NCBI GenBank assembly: GCA_019400425.1
Contig: JAFREE010000004.1
Coordinates: 310,001 to 374,000 of the forward strand
Direction: 5' to 3'
DNA: 64,000 bases
Source of the DNA: Hymenochaete sp. R1
Taxonomy: Eukaryota; Basidiomycota; Agaricomycetes; Hymenochaetales; Hymenochaetaceae
The translations under genes were made by a program, and so were the position numbers. Shown piece after piece: positions 34,869 to 46,343 of this stretch. The notes beneath the pieces were generated by a model that was not told the DNA's origin, did no database searches, and was given only the letters and a program-made list of their open reading frames with translations. Numbering within the stretch: the stretch's first letter is position 1; each line of letters starts with the position of its first letter.

Positions 34869-37800
34869 ATGACCTCTTCCTCCGCTGCAACGAAGGAGAA
34901 CTCGCGCACACGCATCATCTCGCATCCATCGTACAGCAGTCTCAACTTTAGTTCTACAACAGGCAACAACGACGATTTACCGAGTTTATTACTTTCTCCT
35001 GCAGCTTCAGAGCTCATGCTGGATGCACCACAAGGCGACGGATCGTGCTATGTGCGACAATCGGTGCGCCAACATATAATTTGCCACATCTGCGTGTATT
35101 CTAACCAAGCTATGACTTCATCTCATACCCTTGCATTCGTTCTCAGAGTAATGGGCTTCCTTCAGCATCCAAGCCACTCATCAGCTCTCTTCGTTCAAAT
35201 CAACAGCCTTCCACTGATTCTCAACGATCTACTCCAAATCCCAAACGCAAACGGACCATTACTCAACTACGCAATTCCCCAAGCCTGTTGTTTTCCTCTA
35301 CAGATTCATCACAAACGCAGCATACTCCAAACCCGCGCGTGCGGAAACAAGTTCGACAAGCACCTGACTCTCCTAGTCCAACTCCGGCGTCAAGCTTGCG
35401 AGCACAAACTCCGAGTCGCGCATCTATAAGTCCCACGCCTTGTACGCCCAGGCAGGGAGATGTGTTGCACTCACCAATGAAGAAAGGTCGCGGTACCCCC
35501 AGGCCTCTTGTGCCTCAGAGCCCACACGCTGCGAATCCAAATGCCAATTACATTCCTCCAGATCATGTCTACCTTGATCCGGCTAAGGGTGCCAGTGTCC
35601 GACGTAGGTCAGTTACGCCCATTCCAGCATACGAACCGCCACCAGAGAGGTACACTCCTCCGCGTGAAATTGTTATTTCTCCTACTTCTGGGAAGGAAAG
35701 GAAAGCTCCGGCGCGTCGCTCGACATCGAAAAGAAAAAGCGCCGGAAGTAAGGAAAAACCTCTTCCTCAAATGCGAATTAAGACAGAACCGCCAGAACTT
35801 GATTTGACTCCTGCGCCGCCTGCATCTCCTGGTGACGACCCAATATTACTTGTAGGTCCACCGGAATTGCGGATGCCTAAAGCGTCTGGTGTACCTTCAA
35901 GCCCCGCAAAGATAGTCGACTTTGCCATGGACCTTGATCTCCCCAAACGCGACCGTGACTCGCCCTTCAATGTCCCTGAATCTATTGCAGGCCCAAGTAA
36001 CGAACACACGTCTTCGTCAATTCCCCCTGCGTTTGACTTTAGCAACATAGAAGAAGGCGGTGAAGCAAACGTGTCTTGGACTGATTCGAGCAGCGATGCA
36101 CAATTCTACAACCCTGTTCAAGAAAACATCGATGCACGAAAAGCAGGAGACAACTGGTCAGACTCTGATGATTCAGACGAGGACGAGACTAAGAAAATCG
36201 AGCGAATATCAAGAGGGGAAGGGGATTTTACGGGAAGATTTACAGCTTATTTTTCGCCGATCAAAAGGGATCCGCCGACCAGTGCCACCCGCGAACGAAT
36301 GGAGCATTGGGGTAGACCCATCAGTCCTCATCCCAGACGACTTTCGTTTGGAGAGCCGGCAAAGGAAGAAGAGCAAGACCAGAATCAGATTTTAAATCGG
36401 GTTGTGCCCCGAGGAGAAATTGATAGTCACGACGCTTTGGAAAACGGTGACATTGACTCGCAGAAATCGAGCGAATTTGAAATGGAGACGCCGAGTCGTC
36501 TTGGGTATCAGGATGGACACGGCCGACGGCTTACTCTCAGCGATTTAGAGGCCAGGAAGTTTGGTCCGCGGATTGCAGATGCAGACAAGGACCAGAGTTT
36601 CAGCCAGGACCAGCAGTTGGAAGATGAGCAGATAGCTGGGAATCACCTTGAAGTATCAAATGTCCACAACAATTCCGTCATAGGAGAAGAGAGTCAAGTT
36701 CTGGAAAACGATTTCGATTTGAATAAGGGGCTGACAAATCAGTTAGACACAAGGATTTCGGATGGACAGGTGATATTCTCATTCAAGGAAACTTCTTATA
36801 ACTTACCTTCATCTGTTTTAAGTCTGGAGTGAAACAATTTAGAGACACGACGCTTGTCGATTCTGAAGAAAGTCGAAGCGGCGAGGAGTCTTCACAAACA
36901 CTCACTAATGTGGATGCGTCCGATCCAACCAGACCGGAGATTGAGTATGAAGACGTGCGTGTTGATGAGGTTCGTATCTGTCCACACAGATTCACATCTA
37001 AGAAGACTAACGAGCGTTATGCAAATCCACGAACTGCAGAAACGAAAACGGGCGGAATCTCAAAGACATCAATTCCTCATTCGTAAACCTGATGAACCCG
37101 CCGATAGTGATACGGGTGCAGAGACCGAACTAGAAGAGCCAGAGGAGCCGGACAATGACACTGATGAAGGAGGTGCAGACCTTAGTGTTGTTAAAATTAT
37201 GTCTGAAGATCCTATGGCTGCTGCACGGGCGGCTGCCATTCTCAAAATGGTAAGTTGTTGTTTTGACCTGTATAACGCTGAACACTCCTGATTCATGTCT
37301 TCCTTCCAGCATGATTACGATATGGTGGCTCGAAAACTCCGCCGGAGAAAGACAATCAATGGAAAAGTAGGGAAAGCATACAAACCACCCAAGGAAACTC
37401 AACTTTGGCGCAGAAGGACTGTAGCTGGCTTATCCGCAGAACAGGATCTAGATGTTAATGTCAGCCTCCCACGGCTGCTTGAAAGGGCAGAGGAAGAGTT
37501 GCGCAGTACACCATCGAGGAGCCGATCAAATAGTCTGGCTATTGGCTCTCTCGGGTCCCCTCAGAAAGGTCATACCAGCAGGTTTCTTTACGAGAACGCA
37601 GATCTCCTCGGCGTGAGAGAATGGTCAAAGGCAGATTGGAAGCTTCTTGACAGTTGCTTTACGGATGAAAGATACGAGATTGGCGAAGAGCAAGGTCTGA
37701 ACGGTAGTCCGGCTCCAGTGGACTGCATTTCATTGGATAATGTTGTTAATCGATTTGTCGAGCTTATGGGAGGTGCTGCGAAGGTTGAAGGACACGGGTC

Positions 37801-38826
37801 TTCATGGACTACGTAAGAACACTGTCTTTTAACCACATGCGCGCTTCATTGACGAAGCATTGTAGTGAAAAGATCATGACCCGTGTAAAGGCCCTGTGTA
37901 AACGCCAGCGGGCTGGTCAAGGCGCACCCCCTACCCCTGACGTATCGAGTAGGTTTGCTTCACCTTCGCGATTCCGTACTGTGAGTCCGGAATCCTCGAG
38001 CATGGTCATGCCGGACTTTACACCTCAGAGTATCGGCCGGATTCGAGATTTCAATAATGGGTCTGTATCACGGAAGGCTTCATTACCGGCCCCTTCTGCG
38101 GAACCCTTTTTCAGAGTCCCCGGTCTACCGGCGAGGCATTCACGACTCCGAGATGAAGTCACTGCTACGATGTTCGAAACGCCTCAACCTAGTCGCGCGC
38201 GGAGTCTCTTCGGATTCCCGACCCCTTCGAATCTCAATTTTCATCAATACGATGACGATAGCGATGAAGAATCCGTCGCTCTTGAGGTAGAGACAATGTT
38301 GACGCCGGTCGCCGCAAACCGTACTCAGAATTACCAGCATCCGTCGCAATCTCCATCAGCAGTCAAACGCTCCTTAACCTACATCACGTCGTGGTTGAAG
38401 CCCGATACAGGCAGGGTCAAATCCGAAAAGCCCATTGATACTGTTCCAGGATTACCTGTGCCGCCTGAGGACGTGCTGGCGCGTCCCCGAGGTCCCGTCG
38501 AAACCCCTTTACCCAAACCCACAGAAAAGGCCATTCCACACAAGGACCTCGTTGATTTAGACCACGTCGGATTACCTCCACCCCCGAAGATGCCCCAGCC
38601 TACGAAACCCGCGCGTCTGGTAGAGTTAAATCACGTCCCGACACCGGTGCCGAAAGAAGATAGGAGACGCCTTGCGAGGAGATCAAGTTCAAGTGTAAAG
38701 GATCTCGTTAAAGAATTCGAGCAGAAAGAAAAGACGAAGGCGCAGGTGCTACCGCCTCGAGTGCAAGAGCTTCGGAAGCAAGGCGTTGTGATAGCGAAGA
38801 AGGTAAAGCCCACCTGGAGACCATAA
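34869..38826 (+). CDS. Large disordered, probably nuclear protein of unknown function
   Basis: I do not recognise the family. The spliced product would exceed 1,150 residues. It begins MTSSSAATKENSRTRIISHP. After an intron at about 35065-35147 a Ser/Thr/Pro-rich region follows, with many minimal CDK sites (SPTP, TPSR, SPR) and KR-rich patches (RRSTSKRKSAGSKEK). Acidic stretches such as DSDDSDEDETKK come next. The most conserved-looking part is an Ala-rich helix, MAAARAAAILKM, spliced to HDYDMVARKLRRRKT, and a compact segment, LLGVREWSKADWKLLDSCF, followed by VVNRFVELMGG. The C-terminal third ends in KKVKPTWRP. At least six introns are needed. The one near 36955-37005 I could not place exactly, so that junction is open. 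A cell-cycle or chromatin role is a guess from composition only. Confidence 0.7.
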
Positions 38827-39098
38827 TTATATCTCTTCCTTCAGTACCTTATGATTTGATCATCCACGTTCCTTATTCATTGTTTATTTTCCCTTCTACT
38901 TTTCTTTAAATGATTGATTGGCCGTTTTTTGTTTTGATTTCATCACTTTTCGCATTGGTGATCTCGCCATAGGCGTGTTCCCAGTATGATATTGCGAAAG
39001 AGATTAGTATGTGAATAAGATTAAATGTTGTCAATATACATCACCGCAATGTCTAAGTTTTTATGAGGGGGAGCAAAATGCAATAGAATCTTCTATCC

Positions 39099-40251
39099 TT
39101 AGATATTTACCATCACAATTTTACCAAACCGACCGACCCCATCGCCTCCCAAAATTTGTTCGTCACTGATACTTTCAAGACGCACTAACTCTCGTCGGAT
39201 GTACGCTGACAAAGTTAACATCAATTCCGGATACCGAACGTAAAGCTGGGTTTCTTCCCCAATGAAGTCATATACACCAGACCCATCGTCCGATTCTTCG
39301 AGCGTCCTTAGACTGTCCTCTGGCTTATCCTTCGACAACTTCTCCTTCCCATACTCTCCGGAGATATTCACCGCGTGTCTCGTCTTTCCGGGATCCGCGA
39401 TTCCCTGCGCCCCTCTCGCCCCAAGGAAGTTTCGCCACACTGCCGCAGCCATCTCGGCATCAGCGTCGAGGGCCTTGGATCCTGCGATGGCTTGTACGGA
39501 TGGAGAAGAAAGACCAAGCGCGTAGTCGAAAGCCAGTGAGAGCCCTGCCCATTGCTCACGGAGAATTTTCATTTGACGCGTAACAAGTCTCGCAGGAGCT
39601 TTTTTAGATAGAGCCTGACGAATGCGGTCTTCGACGTCGAGAAAAAAATGGTCTATGATGCCTGTAAGAGTTGAGTGTTAAGGTGCTGGAAAGAGTCGAA
39701 TGCTTCCGTTAAATGACGAGCCTTGAATGAAGTTCTCGCCATAGGGAGATGGTAAAGAGCGAAAACGGACGGTTAAAAGCCAAACGTGTAAGTTGGTCAC
39801 AGTAAACCATGTCTGAAAAGTTGGGGGGAGTCGGCATTCTATAGCAAATATATGAGGTTGACTGTAAGACTATGAAACCAGATGGCAATGTACCTTTTTG
39901 CCAGAACTCGCGCTCCTCCAGCTCCCTCTGTACGCAAGCCTTTTGGTAATAGTGAAAGGATATTCGACCGGCGACTTGACGAGGATTATTGATACCCAAC
40001 GAGCCGGTGATGGCCTTGAAGGCTGACATCGCCTTCGGTGAGCTTCTTAGGTATGTTGCAAGCCATGTTTCGGGAGGGGTCGCTGGTTTTTTGTATTCGT
40101 ACGGTTTGGAAGGACCCTTATTGGCCTCATCTTTTGGTTCCTCGGTGGTCACCTTTTGGGCGTAACACCTCCTCAGTGCTAATACTGGTTCAGGCCATGA
40201 TCTCGGAAGGCTCCGAGAAAGTGAAAATGAGCGTGAAGCTGTTCTAAGCAT
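39099..40251 (-). CDS. CBP3: CBP3-like ubiquinol-cytochrome c reductase (complex III) assembly chaperone
   Basis: This mitochondrial chaperone binds newly made cytochrome b and starts complex III assembly. The N-terminus, MLRTASRSFSLSRSLPRSW, is a typical cleavable mitochondrial presequence rich in Arg and Ser. The ubiquinol-cyt-c-chaperone domain begins with GINNPRQVAGRISFHYYQKAC and REFWQKG, continues through short exons, and has ILREQWAGLSLAFDYALGL and DAEMAAAVWRNFLGARG. The C-terminus reads LYVRYPELMLTLSAYIRRELVRL and ends at 39099. Two or three introns split it. Domain order and length agree with the family. Confidence 0.88.
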
Positions 40252-40510
40252 GACGGCCGAAACTTAGACCATGAAAACGGAAAAGGATGAGGTGAGGCGC
40301 GTCCCGAGTCAGTGAACTACAAATAAGAATAAATAAAGACGCTCCGACCCCGAAAAGTCACATGACTGATTCTCCGCATATAGTCTGAGTCTCCCGGCTT
40401 AAAGTCCCGTTACACTGCTTCACCTCTTTTTCTCTCGTTCCTCTGACTCTGGTTCTCTTCCTCACTTCGGACTTCAGTACTCACTTTATATCCCTTCAAA
40501 ATACTAAAAT
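40252..40510. promoter_or_regulatory. Bidirectional promoter between CBP3 and PDX1
   Basis: About 260 bases separate two outward start codons. The plus-strand side is rich in TCTCTT and CT runs just before the PDX1 start. No specific site was identified. Confidence 0.45.
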
Positions 40511-42115
40511 ATGGCTACTCCACAAGAGTCCCACACGCCTGTTGTCAACGGCACACCTTCCACTCTGACGGCTCCTCAACGTCAGACAGGACGAGAAGCT
40601 GGGACGAGCAGCTTGGGCACTTTCGGTGTGAGTCACACGATCAATTTTGTAGCTTTGGAAAACTATGTCTCAGAGACTTTACGTGATCTAGGTCAAATCT
40701 GGGCTCGCTCAGATGCTGAAAGTAAGCCTAGTCTATATTTCTGAGGCAAACGGAAGGATCGATTGGACTTTGCTCTTGATCTTAGGGAGGCGTCATCATG
40801 GATGTGACAAATGCTGAGCAGGTCAGTAGAGCTCTCACCATCTACTTGCAAAGTCATTCACATCCATCACAGGCTAGGATAGCTGAGGAAGCTGGGGCTT
40901 GTGCTGTCATGGCTCTTGAGCGAGTTCCGGCGGATATCCGCAAGGAAGGAGGTGTGGCTCGCATGGTGAGTCATTTCCAAAAGGCCTCGGAAGCTTTTGA
41001 ACGAAAACTCAAACTTCGAAAGAGCGACCCAAAAATGATCAAAGATATCATAAACGCGGTAACGATTCCGGTTATGGCAAAAGTCCGCATAGGACACTTT
41101 GTGGAAGCTCAGGTAAGCTCTCAACAAGGTGCTGGAAAAAAATTCAACGGAAGAGAATTATAGATTATACAATCAATCGGAGTGGACTATATTGACGAGT
41201 CTGAAGTGCTCACGCCTGCCGACGAGCAGCATCATATCAACAAGCATACATTCAAGGTTCCCTTCGTTTGTGGAGCAAAGAACCTCGGAGAGGCGCTCCG
41301 GCGCATTTCAGAAGGCGCTGCCTTCATTCGCACAAAAGGTGAAGCTGGGACGGGAAACATCATAGAAGCAGTACGACACCAGCGAGCCGTAATGACGGAC
41401 ATTCGCCGCGCAAGTGCGATGAACGATGAGGAGCTATATGCGTTTGCGAAAGACCTTTCCGCTCCGTTTCACCTTATTAAGGAAGTTGCCCGTTTGAAGC
41501 GCCTACCTGTCGTCAGCTTCGCAGCAGGGGGTATAGCAACACCAGGTAAGAACAAAAAAAACCAATTTTATCAAACGTCTACTTTGAACTGAAACTTACT
41601 TTGAAAGCCGACGCTGCCTTGATGATGCAATTGGGCTGTGATGGAGGTAAGAGCTCGAATCCCTGCTATTTCTTCAAGTCAGTACTTAATATAATTAAAG
41701 TTTTTGTTGGATCTGGTATCTTCAACGTACGGAACATTTGTTCGCGCATCTGCTTCTATTCATCACTCAGTTTACTTTGTATTTTACAGTCCGGAGACCC
41801 GGCGAAGCGGGCTCGCGCCATCGTACAGGCTGTAAGTGCAGCGTAAGACAGTGGCGATCATAATGCTTATGACTCTCTGAAAGGTCACTCACTTCAACGA
41901 CCCTCAAATGCTTGCGGACGTATGTTTTTTTAAACTTTGACCTTTTGGTTTGTCTTTCGCTAAGAATGACTAGGTATCGGAGGATATTGGAGAAGCAATG
42001 GTTGGACTTACTATGTAAGCCTTGCTGTGGATTTTCTTTTTATATCGTTCAAATTAAATTGGACTCTAGTGACGACAATGTGAAAGGTGGGAGGCTCGCT
42101 AAACGTGGATGGTAG
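40511..42115 (+). CDS. PDX1: Pyridoxal 5'-phosphate synthase subunit PDX1/SNZ
   Basis: PDX1 makes pyridoxal phosphate from ribose 5-phosphate, glyceraldehyde 3-phosphate and ammonia supplied by PDX2. Exon 1 ends at ...LGTFG. A 30-base exon (40692-40721) encodes [10 protein letters not shown], followed by [12 protein letters not shown] and [19 protein letters not shown]. The beta-barrel core continues with [19 protein letters not shown] and RIGHFVEAQ, then [14 protein letters not shown]. The lysine region is [20 protein letters not shown], then [13 protein letters not shown]. The end is [24 protein letters not shown], and GGRLAKRGW. About ten introns split the gene, and all key segments are intact. 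Confidence 0.96.
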
Positions 42116-42334
42116 AGATAGGGTGCAGGTTGCAAATGATCTTTACATCGTCTCGTATGAGTAGAAGCGTTCAATATGGGTGTCATGGGTGGATCCGGTA
42201 GAGGTTAGATGCATCTTCAACAGGGCAAAGGCAATTGAATATAGGGAACATTTTGAGCAATGACATCGGACTGCTGCCATTCAAGACTTATGTTTTAAGC
42301 AGTCTATAAAACAAAACTTTGAATGAAACATAGG

Positions 42335-42408
42335 TGCCCCGTGGCTTAGTTGGCTAAAGCGTGTGACTGTTAATCACAAGATCGAGAGTTCGAGCCTCTC
42401 CGGGGCAG
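42335..42408 (+). tRNA. tRNA-Asn (GTT)
   Basis: The acceptor arm pairs TGCCCCG (42335-42341) with CGGGGCA (42401-42407). The anticodon stem TGTGA/TCACA encloses CTGTTAA with anticodon GTT. The T arm is GAGAG-TTCGAGC-CTCTC. There is no intron. A T5 run about 7 bases downstream serves as the likely Pol III terminator. Confidence 0.96.
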
Positions 42409-42521
42409 CTTAAAGTTTTTCTTCGCTTTATTTGTTTTCTCTTTCTTTATGATTCAAATCAATGGAATGTTATGAACGAGTGGTTCGCACATGTTTTTAA
42501 GTAAGCCTTGATATTTTGGCA

Positions 42522-43301
42522 CTAAGTATTCCGAGTTGAACGAGCAAGCCCTGCGAGGACTTCCACCCCAGCTTTGGCGCCATCAACGACCCGCACTTCG
42601 CCCAATCCTGCTTCGCGTACGCCTGCCTTCACTAGAGTCTCCATCCCGGCCATACCTGCGCAGCCCAGTATCAAGACATCTGCACCCAATCCAGCAGCCT
42701 TGGCCGATGTTTCTTTCATCAGCCTTTCCACCCGCGTCTGATCACCTTCACGCAGCTCAACCACGCCTATCCCACTCGTGACGACTCCCGCGAACCGTTC
42801 GGAATTCGCTCCAAGGAACGCACGCATGCCAGCGATGAGCGTGTTTTTGATGCCGTGTCCAGTACTTACGACGGCAAAACGGTGACCAATGACGAGCGAA
42901 TGTAGCACAGCGGCCTCGAAGATGCCAACGACTGGCTTAGAGGAGTGGTCAATTATGAGGTGCTCACGCAGCATATGCACGAGTGGATGATCGGAGACTG
43001 GGAGGACATTCTGAGTGAGTATCTTTGACGACTTCGTTCGCACGAAGAAAGACTTACAGCATGAAACGAGGAAACCGTCATATTTCTGTATCGCGCCAGA
43101 CTTGACCAGTGCCTCATAGCATGCTGTCGCCGTCTGGTTTGCCGTGATTACGTTGCTGATCGCCTTTGGAGCATGAGCGGGAGCTGTGAAGTACAAAAGC
43201 TGAGTCTCAGGGGGTGTTATGGCATCGAGCGATTCCTTCAGTCCATCCGTGATGCTTTTTGAAGAATTTGGATTTATGACGAGGAGTTGCATGACGCTCA
43301 T
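42522..43301 (-). CDS. Asp/Glu/hydantoin racemase (HyuA/DCG1-type)
   Basis: This is a cofactor-independent racemase that interconverts D- and L-5-substituted hydantoins or allantoin. It starts MSVMQLLVINPNSSKSITDGL, the signature start of the family. Splicing of 42998-43057 (GTAAGT to CCCAG) gives SCFSDHPLVHML with the first catalytic Cys (codon 43059-43061). Reading through this intron in frame gives an extra, meaningless segment. The second catalytic Cys sits in ILGCAGMAGM near 42660. The C-terminus is VVDGAKAGVEVLAGLARSTRNT. It opens the cluster and is transcribed away from the class II aldolase gene, with 458 bases between starts. Yeast DCG1, an allantoin-regulated relative, is the alternative functional reading. 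Confidence 0.9.
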   Translation of the reverse strand: MSVMQLLVINPNSSKSITDGLKESLDAITPPETQLLYFTAPAHAPKAISNVITANQTATACYEALVKSGAIQKYDGFLVSCCKSFFVRTKSSKILTQNVLPVSDHPLVHMLREHLIIDHSSKPVVGIFEAAVLHSLVIGHRFAVVSTGHGIKNTLIAGMRAFLGANSERFAGVVTSGIGVVELREGDQTRVERLMKETSAKAAGLGADVLILGCAGMAGMETLVKAGVREAGLGEVRVVDGAKAGVEVLAGLARSTRNT

Positions 43302-43759
43302 GGTGGCCCCGGACTTTGCGTATGTCTTTTTCCAGGATGAATCCGGATAGTCAACTAAACATCAACTATTAATCTTATAGGGCGCCGGCCAAAGAATAGT
43401 CTTCCTAAAAATGCATCTCGGCATGTAACACAAGGCACACGGGATCATTTCGAGTTCAACTTTGCCTCTCAGATTAAGCGTTCTTATCAGGCTATCTACG
43501 ACGGTGACAATCGGTCAACGGACCCGCCGCCGGGCAACCGGATAACGCGCTTTCGAATTGAAGGCCGGACGTTGGCCGGTGGCCCCTTTTTTTATTCATT
43601 TCCTGACCATGGATGTGGATGTAATGGGTGCAAACCATTCCACGATCCGGAATCTACCTGTAATCCAAGTCTACAAATAGCCCGGAAGTCTGTTGGCGTA
43701 TCGGAACGCAGCAGACGCATACCCTCTCGACCCGCCTCACTCATATACTTGGTTTCTCA
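43302..43759. promoter_or_regulatory. Divergent promoter of the racemase and aldolase genes
   Basis: The region contains GC-rich triplets, including GCCGCCGGGCAACCGG at about 43529-43545, and a copy of the motif TTGGCCGGTGGCC at 43572-43584. Zn2Cys6 regulators bind CGG triplets, so these are candidate sites for the regulator encoded in the cluster. Confidence 0.5.
43572..43584. promoter_or_regulatory. Cluster promoter motif, copy 1 (TTGGCCGGTGGCC)
   Basis: The 11-mer GGCCGGTGGCC occurs here and again at 56753-56763, in two divergent promoters of the same gene cluster. It holds a CGG triplet and its complement. It is a candidate binding site for the Zn2Cys6 protein at 51722-54933; this is inference. 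Confidence 0.4.
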
Positions 43760-44998
43760 ATGTCGCTTACTGCTACTGGAACTATTCATCTGAACGCTCC
43801 GAAGCTTGCGCATAAGGCTGCCGAACATGACTTCAAGCAGACCGTCGATGAACTGGCCAAGAATCCTCTGGAACGAACGTGGCGCAGCAACAAGGAAGGC
43901 ACTGTTCGCCTTCAGAGCGTCCCGGAATTCAAGGGCGACAAGTACGCTGAACGGGAATGGGTAAAGGTATGCGTGTTTCTCTCTTCAAATGCCATGGTAA
44001 TGTTGAGAAAACTCGTATCAAATGTAGCAACATCTTGCCGCTGCATTCAGGTTTTGGGGGAAGCTAGGATACGCTGAAGGTGTCTCTGGGCACATCACAG
44101 TACGCGACCCCGTGTGGCCAGACCATTACTGGATGTTAGCATTTTATTTAGGATAGCTCGATTTCATGCATTGAAGGCATTCGAATTTGTAGGAACCCAT
44201 TTGCAATCCACTTCTCGTCCATCAAGGTCTCAGATCTAGTGCTGGTGAGCCCCGAGGGCTACGTGACGGAACACGGAGCTCAACTTCCCATAAACATGGC
44301 GGGGTTTCATATTCACTCGGCTATTCACAAGGTATGCCTTGGGTCCCCAATTTCGCGAACTCCGAGGTTGCTCAATCGACGATAATATGGACAGGCTCGG
44401 CCGGAGATTCAAGCTGCAGCTCACTGTCACTCTCTCCATGGGAAGTCATGGTCGGTATTCGGGAAGCCTATCGACATTCTTACGCAAGATAGTTGCCTTT
44501 TTTACGATAATTTGGGCGTGTACAAGAACTTCGGTGGTATTGTTCTTGCACCAGAGGAGGGTAAAAATATTGCTGAAGCTCTCGGACCGAAATACAAGGC
44601 ATGCATTCTCCAAAACCATGGCTTACTGACCCGTCAGTAATTGATCCCGTTCTCTCCGATTGATGACCAACTCACTTTGAACTGCTTCCAGTTGGTACAA
44701 CCGTTGACGAGGCAGCGTACTTATTTTCCGCTCTGGAGAATCAATGCAAGTCCCAGCTTCTCGTTGAAGCCGCGGCGGCCAACGGGCTACAGAAACGTGT
44801 CATTGATAATGAGGTACACCCATCTCCTTTTTTGAAGTACTTCTCCTGGCTCATCATCGGATGGAAAAATCTATCTCCAATTGCTAGGACGCCGCTTTCA
44901 CAGCGGCTACGATTCAATTCTGTGAGAACACTTATATCAACTTTCAGCCAGAGTACCGCCTACTAGTCGAAGAGACAAACGGCGCCTTCCTGAAATGA
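43760..44998 (+). CDS. Class II aldolase/adducin-family protein
   Basis: The protein has the zinc-dependent class II aldolase/adducin fold. It starts [19 protein letters not shown]. After two introns it has [22 protein letters not shown], the usual entry to the domain. The zinc ligands are suggested by [21 protein letters not shown] and by [17 protein letters not shown]. The region between has [20 protein letters not shown]. It ends [10 protein letters not shown]. Fungal members of this family are widespread, and most have no known substrate. In bacteria the fold cleaves sugar phosphates or decarboxylates 2-oxo compounds. Its place in the cluster suggests it may act on a product downstream of D-amino-acid oxidation, but the sequence does not show this. 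Confidence 0.88.
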
Positions 44999-46343
44999 GC
45001 GCTAGCTTGCTTTCATTTGGGATGGATCGCGTTTGTTTCCTGACAAGGCTGCGAAAGCCTATCTAATGCTGATTATTTTATTCGGTGATTTCTTTATTGA
45101 CCCTGTAATTGTATCATTTACGCATATCCGTTGATAGCCAGCAGTTCGCACACTGGGTTTCTGAACTTGAAAATTTATCTTATGTCTCAAGAATCATCCC
45201 ATCGTGTTCACGATTTGGAGCATTGATCCCGTTGCAAAGGGAAAATCAAATTGCACCTGTGACTTCTATTCTTCCATGGGTCCTCAAGCTTCTCCGATTC
45301 TCCCGCGACCTCCGTCATTCGAACTCAATCCTCCCCTTTCCTATGCATCTTACCATTCAAACCGAACGTGGCACCAGATCGCAGATTCCGGGCCATGTCT
45401 CCAACTCTAGCCGCTGATGTCGCAGTGCTCTTCTTTTTTTCGTTTTGCAAAAGCCGCGGTGTTTGTAGTAGAGCTTGTTCCTTATACGTGTGCATACACA
45501 CGACGAGTCGGGTCGGGATTGTATGCGGGAAGACTTCTGGTGGTGGTTATGAAATTCGTGGAGATGGCTGACTGATGGCGTTTTGAATTGTCCTCCTCAA
45601 CGATCCGATTTGCTCAGTTTGCTCTGAAATAATTCGATGACTATTCTGTCTGTGTAATGAGAAATTGACTAGATCACGTTGTAGATGCAGTGAAACACAA
45701 TTTGTAAGTTCCCCGGGCTAACTACAACGCACTAGTATTTAGTGCGTTCCGATGTTCGTCCTTTCAGAATTTCACTGATCCAAGGAAACCGCCGTCTCAT
45801 CGAGCCTTTGTGTATATCCTCGCGCCACCTCTGGGTAGAGCGACATCACGGATCCAAGTGTGCACCGTAGTTTCGAATATTCATCCGGAAGTGAATGTCG
45901 GAACTGCTACACCCACGTTATTCGAGTTTAGTCGTCTTCTCATCGTAAGTGACATTTGAAAAGGATAAGCTTGAGGTGGCGCACTCTTTAGTTTACATTC
46001 TCTACGTCAGGAGGAGGCGTTGGTATTTCATAGATTGATGGGCTTGGTAATTCTCCTTTTCTGGATACAGCAATTCGCCAATACAGCCCAAAGATCACGT
46101 CGCAAGTCCATATTGGCCTTGAATAAAGAATGAAGCTACTATACAAGAATGGGTAAACAAAATAGTTGTAACATATATTTAAGACAAGGTCTGGAATAGA
46201 TGGCTTTGTGGAATCCAAGAACAAGCACAACAGAATGAGAATCTATATTGACGGGCGAAAATCAATAAACGACAGGAACTTAAGCGAGACTCCGACGAAA
46301 TGCGGCAGAGAAAAGAAAAAGGGGTCCAGTCAGCTTTTACAAT
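44999..46343. other. Intergenic stretch of 1.3 kb between convergent genes
   Basis: This lies between the aldolase stop and the permease stop. It holds a short perfect inverted repeat, ACGCACTAGTATTTAGTGCGT, at about 45728-45748, but no gene I can support. The pyrimidine-rich part at 45250-45400 gives open frames without domain features. Confidence 0.4.

Noticed and set aside
42998..43057. Reading the hydantoin racemase as one uninterrupted exon
   Set aside because: The region is open in frame, but it breaks the conserved Cys-x-x-x-HPLV site. Splicing it out restores SCFSDHPLV.
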